A stretch of DNA of 64,000 nt from Chlorogloeopsis sp. ULAP01 (GCF_030381805.1 NZ_JAUDRH010000013.1:1-64000); one strand, 5' to 3'. Numbered from the stretch's first letter, positions 51,248-61,120 are shown. Translations and numbers: made by a program. Notes: generated by a model not told the origin, from the sequence alone.

Positions 51248-52531
51248 CTATGCCGTAACAGTCGCCATTGCTTTGTCAACAAGTTGCAATGCCGTATCTA
51301 CTTCTTTGTCTGTCACAATCAATGGTGGCACAAATCGGACAACTTTGGGGCCTGCTGGTACGAGCAATAAACCCTCATCAATAGCAACTTTGACAACCTC
51401 AGCAGCTGTTAAATCAACATCTGCGTTTAACTCTAGTCCGTTGATTAAACCCCAACCACGCACTTCATTAAGATGATGGGGATATTTGGCTGCGATCGCT
51501 CCTAACCCGGCTCGTAGTTGTTCACCCCTTTGTTGAACATTCTCTAAAATATTTTCCTTTTCTAAAGTCTGGCAGACAGCGAAAGCAACTGCACAGGCAA
51601 AGGGATTGCCACCAAAGGTACTGGCATGCTCTCCGGGCTGAAACACATCGCAGAACTTTTTCGCCATCATGGCTCCGATCGGGATACCGCCGCCTAAGCC
51701 TTTGGCACTAGTGAAAATATCCGGCTCAACGCCAAGATGTTCGTAACCCCATAACTTGCTACTGCGCCCCATGCCAACTTGCACTTCATCGAAAATAAGC
51801 AGCACGCCTGTTTCATCACAAATTTGCCGGAGCTTTTGGAAATAAGTTACATCTCCCGGACGAACACCACCTTCTCCTTGCAATGGTTCTAACAAAATTG
51901 CTGCTACTTGGTAATCACCTTCATCCAATTCGCCAATAGCTGCTTCGACTGCCGCTACGTCGTTATAAGGTACGTGGTAGAATCCTGGTACCAGGGGATC
52001 GAAGTTCTTTTGATACTTTGGCTGTCCAGTGGCAGTAATCGTTGCTAGAGTTCTGCCGTGAAAACTAGAGTGAGCAGTTAAGATAATTGGACGTTCTATT
52101 TGTAATACTGTATGTGCGTATTTACGCGCAAGCTTAATTGCAGCTTCGTTAGCTTCCGCCCCAGAGTTGCAGAAAAATACGCGATCGGCGCAGGAATGTT
52201 CAACTATCCACTTAGCCAGTTCTCCCTGCTCTGGAATGTAGTACAAATTAGAAACATGGTGTAGTTTTTGAATTTGGCGGGTTACCGCCTCCACCATTGC
52301 CGGGTGAGCGTGTCCTAAGGTACAAGTGGCAATTCCGGCTACAAAGTCGAGATATTCTCGCCCCTGGGTATCCCAGACGCGACACCCAGCACCTCGTTCT
52401 AAAGCGAGGGGAAATCGCCCATAGGTGGACATGACAACAGCATTAAAATTATCGGCATCAAAAGGGCTAGATGATACAGAACCAGACTCAGAGGGAAGGG
52501 GGGGTTGTTGAACAAGAGTGTCTAGGCTCAC
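51248..52531 (-). CDS. argD: Acetylornithine aminotransferase
   Basis: 427 residues, class III PLP enzyme: GAGCRVWDTQGREYLDF, NSGAEANEAAIKLAR, the Asp of IFDEVQVGMGR, PLP Lys in FTSAKGLGGGIPIGA, and GLLLVPAGPKVVRFVPPL near the end. It makes N-acetylornithine in arginine synthesis and may also serve succinyldiaminopimelate. The N-terminal 25 residues are Ser/Pro-rich, longer than in enteric ArgD. It is convergent with aroE and divergent from the potassium channel gene. Confidence 0.93.
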   Translation of the reverse strand: MSLDTLVQQPPLPSESGSVSSSPFDADNFNAVVMSTYGRFPLALERGAGCRVWDTQGREYLDFVAGIATCTLGHAHPAMVEAVTRQIQKLHHVSNLYYIPEQGELAKWIVEHSCADRVFFCNSGAEANEAAIKLARKYAHTVLQIERPIILTAHSSFHGRTLATITATGQPKYQKNFDPLVPGFYHVPYNDVAAVEAAIGELDEGDYQVAAILLEPLQGEGGVRPGDVTYFQKLRQICDETGVLLIFDEVQVGMGRSSKLWGYEHLGVEPDIFTSAKGLGGGIPIGAMMAKKFCDVFQPGEHASTFGGNPFACAVAFAVCQTLEKENILENVQQRGEQLRAGLGAIAAKYPHHLNEVRGWGLINGLELNADVDLTAAEVVKVAIDEGLLLVPAGPKVVRFVPPLIVTDKEVDTALQLVDKAMATVTA

Positions 52532-52658
52532 TGCGATCGCTCCTGAAAATCCTCTACGGTATACTAAATCACTAGCTTGATAGAAATCTTTAAAAAATTT
52601 CTGATTCTCAGCTATTACTTACTTCATCTTAGGCTGACCCTCAGTTATCCTCAAACGA

Positions 52659-53741
52659 GTGGCGGTGGTAAAAATTGTGTACTCAACTCTGGAACAAAAA
52701 TATCAACGCATTCAAAAAGAGCTAATGGCAGGGGTTGTTGCCCTTGTGGGTGTTCTCCTCATCGGTACTTTATGGTATCGCTTTGTGGAAGGTTGGTCAT
52801 GGGAAGATGCAGCTTACATGACAGTTATCACTTTAGCTACTGTTGGCTACGGTGAAACACATCCGTTGGGTGACAGAGGACGACTGTTTACCATTGCCCT
52901 AATTTTAATGGGGGTAATTACTATCGGTTATATAGTCAACCGATTTACAGAAGCCGTTATTGAAGGCTACTTTCAAGAAAGAATTCGACTGCAACAGGTG
53001 CGACGCACAATGGAATCATTATCAGGGCATTATATCATCTGTGGATTTAGTCGGACTGGTCGTCAAATTGCCATGGAATTTCGGGCAGAAGGTGTATCTT
53101 TTGTAATTATTGACTCAGATATTGAATCAGTGCGTAAGGCTCAGGAGATGGGTTATACGATATATCAGGGTGATGCAACATTGGATGAAACTCTATTGAG
53201 GGTGGGTATTGAAAGGGCCGCTTGTATAGTCGCAGCCCTACCTTCCGACGCAGAAAATTTATACACAGTACTTTCCGCCAAATATCTAAATCCAGGTATT
53301 CGAGCGATCGCACGAGCAAGTACAGAAGAAGCTTTGCAAAAGTTGCAGCGTGGTGGCGCAGATGCTGTGATTTCTCCTTATATTACTGGTGGAAAGCGGA
53401 TGGCTGCTGCCGCTCTGAGACCGCAGGTGATGGACTTTGTAGATGGTATTATCTCAGGTACAGATCGACAATTGTATATGGAAGAATATTTGCTCGAACC
53501 GGGTGTTTGTCCAGTTGTGGGGCAAACTTTAGGGCAAGCAAGATTGCGAGTGCAAACAGGAGCATTGATTCTTGCTATCCGCCGCACTGATGGCAATCTT
53601 ATCGGTGGGCCTACTGCTGATACGGTGTTTATGCCAGGAGACGTAGTCATAGCAATGGGTACCGCAGAACAATTGCGCTCTCTTAACCAACTGTTAGGGC
53701 CAATTAGTTCCAAAAAGTTGCGCAAACCAAAGAAGATGTAA
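52659..53741 (+). CDS. Two-helix potassium channel with RCK (TrkA-N/TrkA-C) domains
   Basis: About 360 residues from a GTG; several GTG codons in a row make the exact start uncertain. First membrane helix at about 22-40, pore loop with selectivity filter TVGYGE (61-66), and second helix at about 75-97. Then an RCK N-domain with CGFSRTGRQIA and acidic IIDSD, and a TrkA-C domain at about 275-345. It is the MthK/Kch type, probably ligand-gated K+ flux in the plasma membrane. It stands alone. Confidence 0.93.
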   Translation: MAVVKIVYSTLEQKYQRIQKELMAGVVALVGVLLIGTLWYRFVEGWSWEDAAYMTVITLATVGYGETHPLGDRGRLFTIALILMGVITIGYIVNRFTEAVIEGYFQERIRLQQVRRTMESLSGHYIICGFSRTGRQIAMEFRAEGVSFVIIDSDIESVRKAQEMGYTIYQGDATLDETLLRVGIERAACIVAALPSDAENLYTVLSAKYLNPGIRAIARASTEEALQKLQRGGADAVISPYITGGKRMAAAALRPQVMDFVDGIISGTDRQLYMEEYLLEPGVCPVVGQTLGQARLRVQTGALILAIRRTDGNLIGGPTADTVFMPGDVVIAMGTAEQLRSLNQLLGPISSKKLRKPKKM

Positions 53742-53813
53742 GAAGGGGACAAGGGATAGAAAGAAGCAAGGGTGAAGGGTGCAGGGCGCAAGGAGGAGAA
53801 ACCACTAACTACT

Positions 53814-53884
53814 GTAAGGGCGGGTTTTAACAACAATCTCTCTAGGATGACGAAATATCTAAATAAACCCGCCCCCGCCCCTAC
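53814..53884. repeat. Inverted-repeat element, copy B
   Basis: GTAAGGGCGGGTTTTAACAA at the left mirrors AAACCCGCCCCCGCCCCTAC at the right, with about 35 bases between. Same ends as copies A and C. It is followed by a TGACTAATGACTAA tandem run. Confidence 0.75.
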
Positions 53885-53974
53885 CAATGACTGATGACTA
53901 ATGACTAACCTCCATCTTACGTAGGGTGCGATCGCTTAATCAAACACATTAAGCTACTTCTAGTTGAAGAGGCT

Positions 53975-55198
53975 TTGGGCTTACTATCTTTGGTTAAGCA
54001 GAAGATGGATTTTTGTCAGATTCTAATTGAAAAAAGTGATACTATCATAGACAAGTGGGTAGAAGCAGTTTACCAAGATCAACAAATTGCAGCTACGAAA
54101 GAGCTGACTTTTAACGCTGTAAAGAACAGCTTACCGCGTGTTTTAAAAGCATTAGCAACAGTACTTTCTGAATCTGTAAGTAGTGATTTGCAAACAGTAA
54201 TTGATGCAAGTCTCGATCACGGTAGGATTCGCGCAGAACAAGAATTTGAGCCAGCAGAAATTGCACGAGAGTATCGTTTACTCAGGTTTGTAATTTTTTC
54301 CCTTTTAGAAGAAGATTTATTAGAGGCAACTCCAACAGAAATGCTGCGGGCTGTGCGCCTAATTGATACAGTCATTGACGAAGCGATCGCTCGTTGCTTC
54401 AATAGTTATACCCATGGAAGACTACAAGAACTTGAACAACTCCAAAGCCAGTTGCAATTGAATAATCAAGAGCTAACTCGTTTGGTTCAAGCCAGTCAAG
54501 ATAGTATCTCTCATTTAGCTCACGAACTAAAAACGCCTCTGACTTCAATTATTGGTTACTCAGATCTATTTTTGCGCCAGCATCGTCAAACACAACCGGA
54601 AATTAAGGATTCTTATCCAAATCTTGAGAGTATTGAGCGAGTCTTAAAAAGTGGTAGATTGCTACTACGGTTGATTAACGACACTTTGGAAATTTCGCGT
54701 CATGATGCCGGCAAGATGAAACTACAACCCACTCAAACCGATGTGCGTGGGTTAATCAACTCAGTAATAGAGACTATAGAACCAATAGCGCGTGCCAAAG
54801 AACTATCCTTAATTGTAAATTGCGATCGCGCTCCTGAAAAAGCGATCATCGATCCGCTTCGGCTTCAGCAAATTCTCACCAATCTACTCAGCAATGCGAT
54901 TCGATACACAGAATCTGGTTCAATTGAGTTGGAATGCTGGGTAATCTGTGAGAAAAAATGGGCTATTTCTGTGAGTGATAGTGGTGTTGGCATTTCCCCT
55001 GATGCCCAAGCAAAAATCTTCGATCCCTATTTTCGTGCAGCCAACGGTATACAACTACAAGGTTCTGATGGTACAGGATTGGGTTTAGCAATCGTATCCC
55101 GGTTGGTTGAGTTAATGGGCGGTGAAATCAAAGTACTTTCACAACTTGGTAAAGGATCTACGTTTACAGTGATTTTGCCATTAGAAGTGATCGCTTGA
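53975..55198 (+). CDS. Histidine kinase with N-terminal RsbRD-like sensory domain
   Basis: About 407 residues from the TTG at 53975 or 397 from the ATG at 54005. The helical N-terminal domain (about 10-155) resembles the RsbRD/globin-like domain of cyanobacterial kinases (EFEPAEIAREYRLLRFVIF). A coiled coil precedes HisKA with SHLAHELKTPLTSIIGYSD. The ATPase has NLLSNAIRYT, DSGVGISPDAQ and GTGLGLAIVSRL. It is soluble and has no receiver domain. No response regulator is adjacent. Confidence 0.9.
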   Translation: MGLLSLVKQKMDFCQILIEKSDTIIDKWVEAVYQDQQIAATKELTFNAVKNSLPRVLKALATVLSESVSSDLQTVIDASLDHGRIRAEQEFEPAEIAREYRLLRFVIFSLLEEDLLEATPTEMLRAVRLIDTVIDEAIARCFNSYTHGRLQELEQLQSQLQLNNQELTRLVQASQDSISHLAHELKTPLTSIIGYSDLFLRQHRQTQPEIKDSYPNLESIERVLKSGRLLLRLINDTLEISRHDAGKMKLQPTQTDVRGLINSVIETIEPIARAKELSLIVNCDRAPEKAIIDPLRLQQILTNLLSNAIRYTESGSIELECWVICEKKWAISVSDSGVGISPDAQAKIFDPYFRAANGIQLQGSDGTGLGLAIVSRLVELMGGEIKVLSQLGKGSTFTVILPLEVIA

Positions 55199-55260
55199 TC
55201 AGAAAATATGACAGAACCTTTGAAACAGGCGATCACTGCATAAGCACTTTCAGGACAAAA

Positions 55261-55461
55261 TGGAGTTGGGAAGCCGAACAGGAGATAGCGCGTCAATTAT
55301 TTAACACTTACATTGATACCGCAGACTTGTATACACATAGGACAAGCTAGTCTTAGATTGGCAAATTTGTGGCAGGATGGGAATTGCGCGATCGCGTCAT
55401 CATTACAACCAAGTTTGGCCATAATATCGAACCAGGATATTATTCCATAACTCGTGCGTAA
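55261..55461 (+). pseudogene. Second aldo/keto reductase remnant
   Basis: WSWEAEQEIARQLFNTYIDTADLYTHRTS is readable until TAG at about 55348 (catalytic Asp and Tyr of the family present). In another frame GKFVAGWELRDRVIITTKFG, with the catalytic Lys, follows and then ends in a TAA at 55459. At least one frameshift and loss of everything C-terminal. It is not obviously the missing part of the remnant at 47194, since both contain the DTA-x-x-Y segment. The spacer 55462-55825 holds no gene. Confidence 0.75.
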
Positions 55462-55825
55462 GTCTTGTCAACTAGAATATGAGCTTGTTTTTCTTATAAC
55501 AACTTAAAAGTAAGCGTAAAAGTGCCATTCTATCGAAAATAACTTAGTTTACTAATGCTACATATCCTCTAAGACATAGCTGAGGCTCTAACCAACTGTC
55601 CAAAGAAACCTTTATTTTCCATAATCAAGCTATGACTTTTGTTAGAGGGAGAATTACTTTGTTTACAGTTAATCTTAATTTGTGCTCAAAAGAGTCAATT
55701 GGCTTGAGAATAGGTTGAAATCATACTATATTTTATTGCTACCTATAACTCCATTCGTTATTTGGAGTAAGCCAAGAATGGCTCAAAACTGGGAAAAGAC
55801 TAGAATTAACTAATGGAGTATTGGC

Positions 55826-56221
55826 ATGACAAGTTTATTTTCTAAAGCGCTCGCTAGCATCAATTCCCTGCTTCAGGGACTACAAGTAAAGCGTTTTTTG
55901 TCTATTATTATAGTTGGCTGTCTGCTGCTAACAACAAATGTTGCTTTTGGTAATGATAACCAAAATTTGACCGAGAAAGTGCGCGAAAAGGTACAGCAGA
56001 ATGATGCCCAAAGACCAAAAACGACAGGACAATGGAATAGAGAAGCTCGCGAAACAGAAGGCAATCCTGGAGAAAGACTGAAGAGAATTGGGCAGCAATC
56101 AGGAGAAGCTTTGAAAGAATTTGGTTCTGGCTACGCAGAGGGTGCCAAGGAAACTGCTCGTGACGTAGGAGAAAATGCAGCAAATGCAGGCAAAGATATC
56201 TCTAACCAAGTTCGCCGTTAG
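55826..56221 (+). CDS. Membrane-anchored or secreted hydrophilic repeat protein
   Basis: 131 residues with GGAG 7 bases before the ATG. A single hydrophobic helix at about 22-41 acts as an anchor or signal (cleavage plausible after NVAFG). The remainder is hydrophilic and Glu/Lys/Gly/Ala-rich with loose 11-residue-like repeats (GEALKEFGSGYAEGAKETAR), reminiscent of LEA-type stress proteins. Function is unknown. A strong terminator lies about 90 bp downstream. Confidence 0.75.
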   Translation: MTSLFSKALASINSLLQGLQVKRFLSIIIVGCLLLTTNVAFGNDNQNLTEKVREKVQQNDAQRPKTTGQWNREARETEGNPGERLKRIGQQSGEALKEFGSGYAEGAKETARDVGENAANAGKDISNQVRR

Positions 56222-56308
56222 GCATTAACTGATCATGGTTTAAGATTGAGTATCAGTAGTTGCGAGTTGCGATCGCACATCAATTTCTGAATACTTACCT
56301 AAGTTTCT

Positions 56309-56345
56309 AAATCTGTACTGTGTAGAAGCAGTACAGATTTATTTT
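56309..56345 (+). terminator. Rho-independent terminator
   Basis: AAATCTGTACTG pairs over 12 bases with CAGTACAGATTT around TGTAGAAG and is followed by ATTTT. It should end the transcript of the gene at 55826-56221. The rest of the spacer to 56671 has only a weak 43-codon leftward frame that I do not call. Confidence 0.85.
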
Positions 56346-56671
56346 GAATGCAAAGTTCAAGTCAGTTAAAACTAACTGAGAACCTTACCTAGTCTGATTT
56401 ATCAGACTTTAGCTTTTAGCAAAGAAATTCATTTCTTGGCGGAAGATGCTTGGCGATCGCATCTATAAGCACAATCCTCTACAAATTAATAAAGTCAAGT
56501 CTCTCAAAGTCTCTATCTGGGTCTTCTATCAGAATTTTATCACCGGGCTTCTGACAAAAATAACCAGCAAAATCTGTAAAGTTCCAACCTGGAATATATG
56601 TATTTGGCATTAACAAATACAGCCTAAATGTTAGGTTTACTTTATAGCTGCAAAGCAAGATAGCCACATAA

Positions 56672-57718
56672 TTAAGCTTGATATTTTTGCTGTGATAAAT
56701 CCATCAAATTTGCCAATTTGTAAACAATTCGCGCACCAACATTACCATCCCACTCTGCGTCACCAACTTCGCAAACATCAAAACCGATTATTTTTCTACC
56801 ACTATTTACTAATTCACGAAACAGACAAAAAGCTTGCTCCAATTCCAAGCCACCAGGAACAGGAGTACCTGTATTTGGACATAGTTTTGGATCTAGCCCA
56901 TCTACATCAAAGCTAATGTAAACATACTCTGGCAAATGACCAATAATTTCTCGACATAACTCAATCCAAGTTATTCCAGAGTAAAGCTTTTGTTTAAGAA
57001 TTGGATCGTAATAAGCAACAATTCGACTGTTTGATTCGCCAATCATTTGCACTTCATCATGAGAAATATCACGCAAACCCACCTGCACTAATTTAGAAAT
57101 CTGCGGTATTTTCATGGCATTAAACATAATGGATGCATGAGAAAATTCAAATCCCTCATAGGCATCACGTAAATCTGCGTGTGCGTCGATATGCAAAATG
57201 CCGTAGTTTGTGTATTTAGTCGCTAATGCTTGGAAATAACCTAATGGTGAACTGTGATCGCCACCAATGACAGCAACTCGCTTACCATTGTTCATTGCTT
57301 GCTGACACTGTTCAAACAGCCATTGATTAACCTGTTGACAAGCTTGATTAATTTCTGTGAGAACAGGTGTTAAATCTGGTGTGTCTGTTAGTAGTTTTCC
57401 TTGCTCTAATCGCTCGATAATTTTTGCTGCTAAAGCACGATAATACTTATTCTTCTCTAGAAAGTCTTGGGGAATCTCTACCATAAAAATTCCCTGTTTC
57501 CATCCATCAGGATGATCGAAATCGAACAAATCTAGTTGAGGTGAGGCATCCAGAACTCGTTGCGCCCCATTGGCAGTACCTGCGCCATAAGAAACAGTAA
57601 CTTCCCACGGCACACCAAAGACAATTAAGTTTGCAGACTCGTAATCAAACGGTAAACCAAAGAGATTGCCATTGATTTGACCAATGCCACTAGGATTATA
57701 GTCTTGGAGATTAGTCAT
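56672..57718 (-). CDS. Ureohydrolase family protein (agmatinase or guanidine hydrolase)
   Basis: 348 residues. Binuclear metal ligands are present: GGDHSSP, DAHADLRDAYEGF and SFDVDGLDP. It hydrolyses a guanidino compound to urea and an amine or ammonia. The N-terminal segment (FGVPWEVTVSYGAGTANGAQ) and the length exceed ordinary agmatinases (about 305) and recall the cyanobacterial group that includes the nickel-dependent guanidine hydrolase Sll1077 of Synechocystis, so I leave the substrate open. No guanidine riboswitch was recognised upstream. It stands alone. Confidence 0.85.
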   Translation of the reverse strand: MTNLQDYNPSGIGQINGNLFGLPFDYESANLIVFGVPWEVTVSYGAGTANGAQRVLDASPQLDLFDFDHPDGWKQGIFMVEIPQDFLEKNKYYRALAAKIIERLEQGKLLTDTPDLTPVLTEINQACQQVNQWLFEQCQQAMNNGKRVAVIGGDHSSPLGYFQALATKYTNYGILHIDAHADLRDAYEGFEFSHASIMFNAMKIPQISKLVQVGLRDISHDEVQMIGESNSRIVAYYDPILKQKLYSGITWIELCREIIGHLPEYVYISFDVDGLDPKLCPNTGTPVPGGLELEQAFCLFRELVNSGRKIIGFDVCEVGDAEWDGNVGARIVYKLANLMDLSQQKYQA

Positions 57719-58247
57719 AGTACCTGAGAAAACTTCACTATTACCATGTTATGGATTAAACGGAGTGCTAACATCTCTACTACGACGGTTAAGATGGTAC
57801 TTGTAGTTGAGACAATTAACCTGCTTTAGCAATTATTAGTGATCTGCCGCAAAAGTGTTGATAGGTTTGTAGTAAGCACAAACAGTGCTGCACTCATCAA
57901 GGACTAAAGTCCTGGCTACGAAATCATTCTGCACTCATAATTCATGCGATGAACCACTAGTCCTATTTTTGGAGGGTGGAAAAGTATCTCAAAAGTCGTT
58001 TTTGACGGAACGGGTTAGTCGAGTGAGCGATCGCTTACAGGTTGCTAGTTGCAGAAGGTATTCTGATGGTTCTTGAACTGTAAGCTTTATTTACACTTTG
58101 TTAATGTGAATTAACGTGAAAATAAGATTTTAAGGGTGCTAGCACCTCAAAGAACTGATAAAGTACCTAGCAAAAGCAAAAATCTCTGCTTTTTACGTAT
58201 ATAAACCCATATGGTTGCTTTTTCTGCTGTCAATGCAAGGGTGCAAG
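57719..58247. other. Intergenic spacer
   Basis: 530 bp. It contains a GGACTAAAGTCC palindrome near 57899-57910 and a HIP1-related CGATCGC near 58027. The rightward frame at 57885-58076 lacks any motif. Promoters for the leftward ureohydrolase and rightward oxidoreductase must lie here. Confidence 0.4.
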
Positions 58248-60338
58248 ATGGCTGAACTTGCAACCCTAAGTCCTGATTTAGGAGTTGAACGGAATCATAT
58301 CTATATGAAGGGCAAATACTTAGTTAGTTTTCGTCTATCATCCTTAATTAGTTTCACTCTCATCTCTAGTTTTATTGCACCTTACTCTGTAGTCGCTGCA
58401 CCACCGAGAACACCCGACAAAACCTTAAACTGTGACATTCTCGTTGTGGGTGGCGGACTTTCTGGTGCCGCTACAGCTTACGAAGGCTTACTGGCAGGTC
58501 AAACGGTTTGTCTTACAGAAATTACTGATTGGCTGGGAGGACAAATTTCTTCTCAAGGAACCTCTGCACTCGATGAACGACCAACTCAACGCGCCAAGCT
58601 ATACTACTCTCGTGGTTACTTGGAACTGCGAAAACGGATTGAGCGCAAGTATGGAAAGCTCAACCCCGGTGATTGCTGGGTAAGCGATTCTTGTTATCTA
58701 CCCCGCGACGGGCATGAAATCTTGAGATCCATGCTCAGAAATGCGGAAAAACAAGGTAGAGGCAAGTTGCAATGGCTTCCGAACACAGTTGTTAAGGAAT
58801 TGAATATTAGTCCGGATGGAAAAATAATCAATAGCGCGATCGCCATCCAACACGAGCCAGCACCCAATGCCCCACCCCTAAACACTTTTACTTTATCCCA
58901 AAGCATCGAAGACGCCTATCGCTATCAGAACTCTTCTCGCTTTACCAAAAACATCATCCGCTTGGTTCCGAGACAAAAACAAAAAGGTAATGCCCCTAAC
59001 TGGTATGTTGTAGACGCTAGTGAAACAGGGGAAATTATTGCCCTTGCTGATGTTCCCTACCGCCTGGGTATTGATGCTCGTTCTTACTTAGAACCTTCTG
59101 CCTCTAGTGCCAACAACGATCCCTACTGCACCCAAGGCTTTACTTATACCTTTGCGATGGAGGCAACCGAACAACCACAACCCCAAACAATGCCTTCTTT
59201 TTATCCAAATTATGCACCTTATTACAGTTATGAATTGTCGCGGTTGGCAAGCTTTCCTTTAGTTTTTACCTATCGCAGGATCTGGAGTCCCCAGACAGGG
59301 GAAACAACTAAATTTGGGGGCATAACCTTTACAGTTCCTACCCCAGGTGATATTTCCATGCAAAATTGGACTTGGGGTAATGACTACCGTCCTGGAACCT
59401 CCAAAGATAATCTGATTTACACTCGCCAACAACTCCAAGCTACCGGACAGTTAAAACCAGGCGGTTGGATGGGCGGACTGCGGACAGAAACTTTGCGTAG
59501 AGGCGAAGAAAATGCTTTGGGTTTTTATTACTGGTTAGTGGCAGGTACTACTGATTCCCAATTAGGAGATGGTGTCAAAAAACCACAACCAAACAATCGC
59601 TTTCTGTCTGGGTTAGATTCGCCAATGGGGACAGCGCATGGCTTATCAAAGTATCCGTATATGCGCGAAGGGCGGCGTATCATCGGACGCCCAAGTTGGG
59701 GCGCTCCCGATGGATTTGCGATTTGGGAAATTGACATTTCTCGCCGCAACTACGACGATGAGTACTATAGTAAAACTCTACCACCAGGAGAGTATCGCCG
59801 TCTGAAAGCAGCCTTAGCTGGCTTGGAAGCCTTATCAGTTCTTTCTGGACAAAAACGACCAGAAAATGTAGCACGGCGGACTCGTTCTACTATCTTCCCC
59901 GATGCTATAGGTATTGGTCACTATGCAATTGACTTCCACCCTTGTATGACTAAAAGCCCGCCAGAAGCACCTGGAAATACAGAACGTGCAGGTGAAAGGC
60001 GCGGGGCTGGACAAGCTTACCCCTTCCAAATCGCGCTGAGAGCAATGATTCCACAAAAAATAGATAATTTGTTGGTAGGAGGTAAAAGTATAGCTACCAG
60101 TCATATCGCAGCCGCAGCATATCGGGTACATTCCTTTGAATGGTCATCTGGAGCCGCAGCAGGAACTACAGCGGCTTTTGCGCTAAAAAATAATGTCGCA
60201 CCTTATCAACTCGTAGATAATTTACCTAGACCAGAACCCCAACTGGAAGCCCTAAAGCGTTTGCTAGAGAAAAACGGTAACCCTACTGCATTCCCTGATA
60301 CCTCGATTTTTAACCAAAATTGGGAAGATTGGAAGTAA
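58248..60338 (+). CDS. Exported FAD-dependent oxidoreductase
   Basis: About 696 residues from the ATG at 58248, which has AAGGG 6 bases upstream; an ATG at 58305 gives a more ordinary signal peptide. The hydrophobic stretch ISFTLISSFIAPYSVVAAPP ends in an AxA cleavage site. The FAD loop is DILVVGGGLSGAATAYEG with an acidic end (LTEITDWLGGQ). A C-terminal segment GGKSIATSHIAAAAYRVHS closes the flavin site, as in FAD-dependent 'GG-loop' oxidoreductases of the xanthan lyase/FAD_oxidored type. Likely periplasmic; substrate unknown. Confidence 0.87.
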   Translation: MAELATLSPDLGVERNHIYMKGKYLVSFRLSSLISFTLISSFIAPYSVVAAPPRTPDKTLNCDILVVGGGLSGAATAYEGLLAGQTVCLTEITDWLGGQISSQGTSALDERPTQRAKLYYSRGYLELRKRIERKYGKLNPGDCWVSDSCYLPRDGHEILRSMLRNAEKQGRGKLQWLPNTVVKELNISPDGKIINSAIAIQHEPAPNAPPLNTFTLSQSIEDAYRYQNSSRFTKNIIRLVPRQKQKGNAPNWYVVDASETGEIIALADVPYRLGIDARSYLEPSASSANNDPYCTQGFTYTFAMEATEQPQPQTMPSFYPNYAPYYSYELSRLASFPLVFTYRRIWSPQTGETTKFGGITFTVPTPGDISMQNWTWGNDYRPGTSKDNLIYTRQQLQATGQLKPGGWMGGLRTETLRRGEENALGFYYWLVAGTTDSQLGDGVKKPQPNNRFLSGLDSPMGTAHGLSKYPYMREGRRIIGRPSWGAPDGFAIWEIDISRRNYDDEYYSKTLPPGEYRRLKAALAGLEALSVLSGQKRPENVARRTRSTIFPDAIGIGHYAIDFHPCMTKSPPEAPGNTERAGERRGAGQAYPFQIALRAMIPQKIDNLLVGGKSIATSHIAAAAYRVHSFEWSSGAAAGTTAAFALKNNVAPYQLVDNLPRPEPQLEALKRLLEKNGNPTAFPDTSIFNQNWEDWK

Positions 60339-60344
60339 TTAGAT

Positions 60345-60405
60345 AGTAGATAGTAGTTAGTAGATAGTTGTTTACCACTAACCACTATCCACTATCCACC
60401 TACCA
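60345..60405. repeat. Tandem TAGTAGA/CACTATC heptamer-like repeats
   Basis: AGATAGTAGATAGTAGTTAG followed by a partly complementary ACTAACCACTATCCACTATC run that can fold back. It lies between the oxidoreductase and clpS. Confidence 0.65.
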
Positions 60406-60460
60406 TGAACTAAACTAATAATTTGTAGTGTAGTTTTGGAAAAACTTGGGTTAAGTATTT

Positions 60461-60787
60461 ATGGTTACCAGACTTTCAGCAGCTTTTTACGGGATGGCAA
60501 CGGCACCAACTGTAGCTCCTGAACGGTCTAGTCAAGTTACCCGCAAGACCTATCCAAATTACAAAGTCATTGTTTTGAATGATGACTTTAATACTTTTCA
60601 GCACGTAGCTGAATGTTTGATAAAGTATATTCCGGGTATGACTAGCGATCGCGCTTGGGAACTCACTAACCAAGTACACTACGAGGGTCAAGCTATTGTC
60701 TGGATTGGGCCTCAAGAACCAGCTGAACTTTATCATCAACAATTACGTCGAGCCGGTCTGACGATGGCTCCTCTGGAAGCAGCATAA
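60461..60787 (+). CDS. clpS: ATP-dependent Clp protease adaptor ClpS
   Basis: 108 residues (an internal ATG gives 97). The N-end-rule adaptor core is clear: YKVIVLNDDFNTFQHVAECL, the DD acidic site for the destabilising residue, and GQAIVWIGPQEPAELYHQQL. It binds ClpC/ClpA and delivers substrates. The N-terminal 28 residues are a flexible extension. It is followed 9 bp later by a DUF2103 gene, and the two look like an operon. Confidence 0.95.
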   Translation: MVTRLSAAFYGMATAPTVAPERSSQVTRKTYPNYKVIVLNDDFNTFQHVAECLIKYIPGMTSDRAWELTNQVHYEGQAIVWIGPQEPAELYHQQLRRAGLTMAPLEAA

Positions 60788-60796
60788 CTAAATAAC

Positions 60797-61120
60797 ATGA
60801 AAAAACCTACCCCAGACGCTCGTAAGGCAAGTTCTCCTAAAAATGGCAGATTAGTTTGGAATCACTCAACCCATATCCCTGGTTTGATTCCCATCCTCGA
60901 ACGTCTGTGCAAACAGGATGGAATTCAAACCATAACCCCAGGACAGATTGGACGAGTGAAAGGTCATTGCCCGAACTTGCAATTGCGGGTGTCGGTACCC
61001 ATTCGGGGGGGTTTTAAAGCGATCGCCCGTCAAGGTAAAACAGTACAAGAAGTATTTATCCTTACTACTTTGCAGCAGAATCAACTTGAAGAAGCGATTG
61101 CGATCGCCATGCATCATTAA
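60797..61120 (+). CDS. DUF2103 family protein
   Basis: 107 residues, basic. The core LVWNHSTHIPGLIPILERL, then TITPGQIGRVKGHCPNLQLR and GGFKAIARQGKTVQEVFI, matches the cyanobacterial DUF2103 family, described as possible metal-binding proteins; His and Cys residues are present but no strict motif is seen. It probably shares a transcript with clpS. Function unknown. Confidence 0.85.
   Translation: MKKPTPDARKASSPKNGRLVWNHSTHIPGLIPILERLCKQDGIQTITPGQIGRVKGHCPNLQLRVSVPIRGGFKAIARQGKTVQEVFILTTLQQNQLEEAIAIAMHH

Noticed and set aside
53378..53887. 169-codon leftward frame
   Set aside because: Shadow of the potassium channel gene running into an inverted-repeat element.
56479..56667. 62-codon leftward frame after the ureohydrolase
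   Set aside because: No recognised family and no ribosome-binding site; the last 43 codons look protein-like but cannot be supported.
57719..57880. Guanidine riboswitch upstream of the ureohydrolase
   Set aside because: None of the conserved ykkC-type stretches could be found in the leader.
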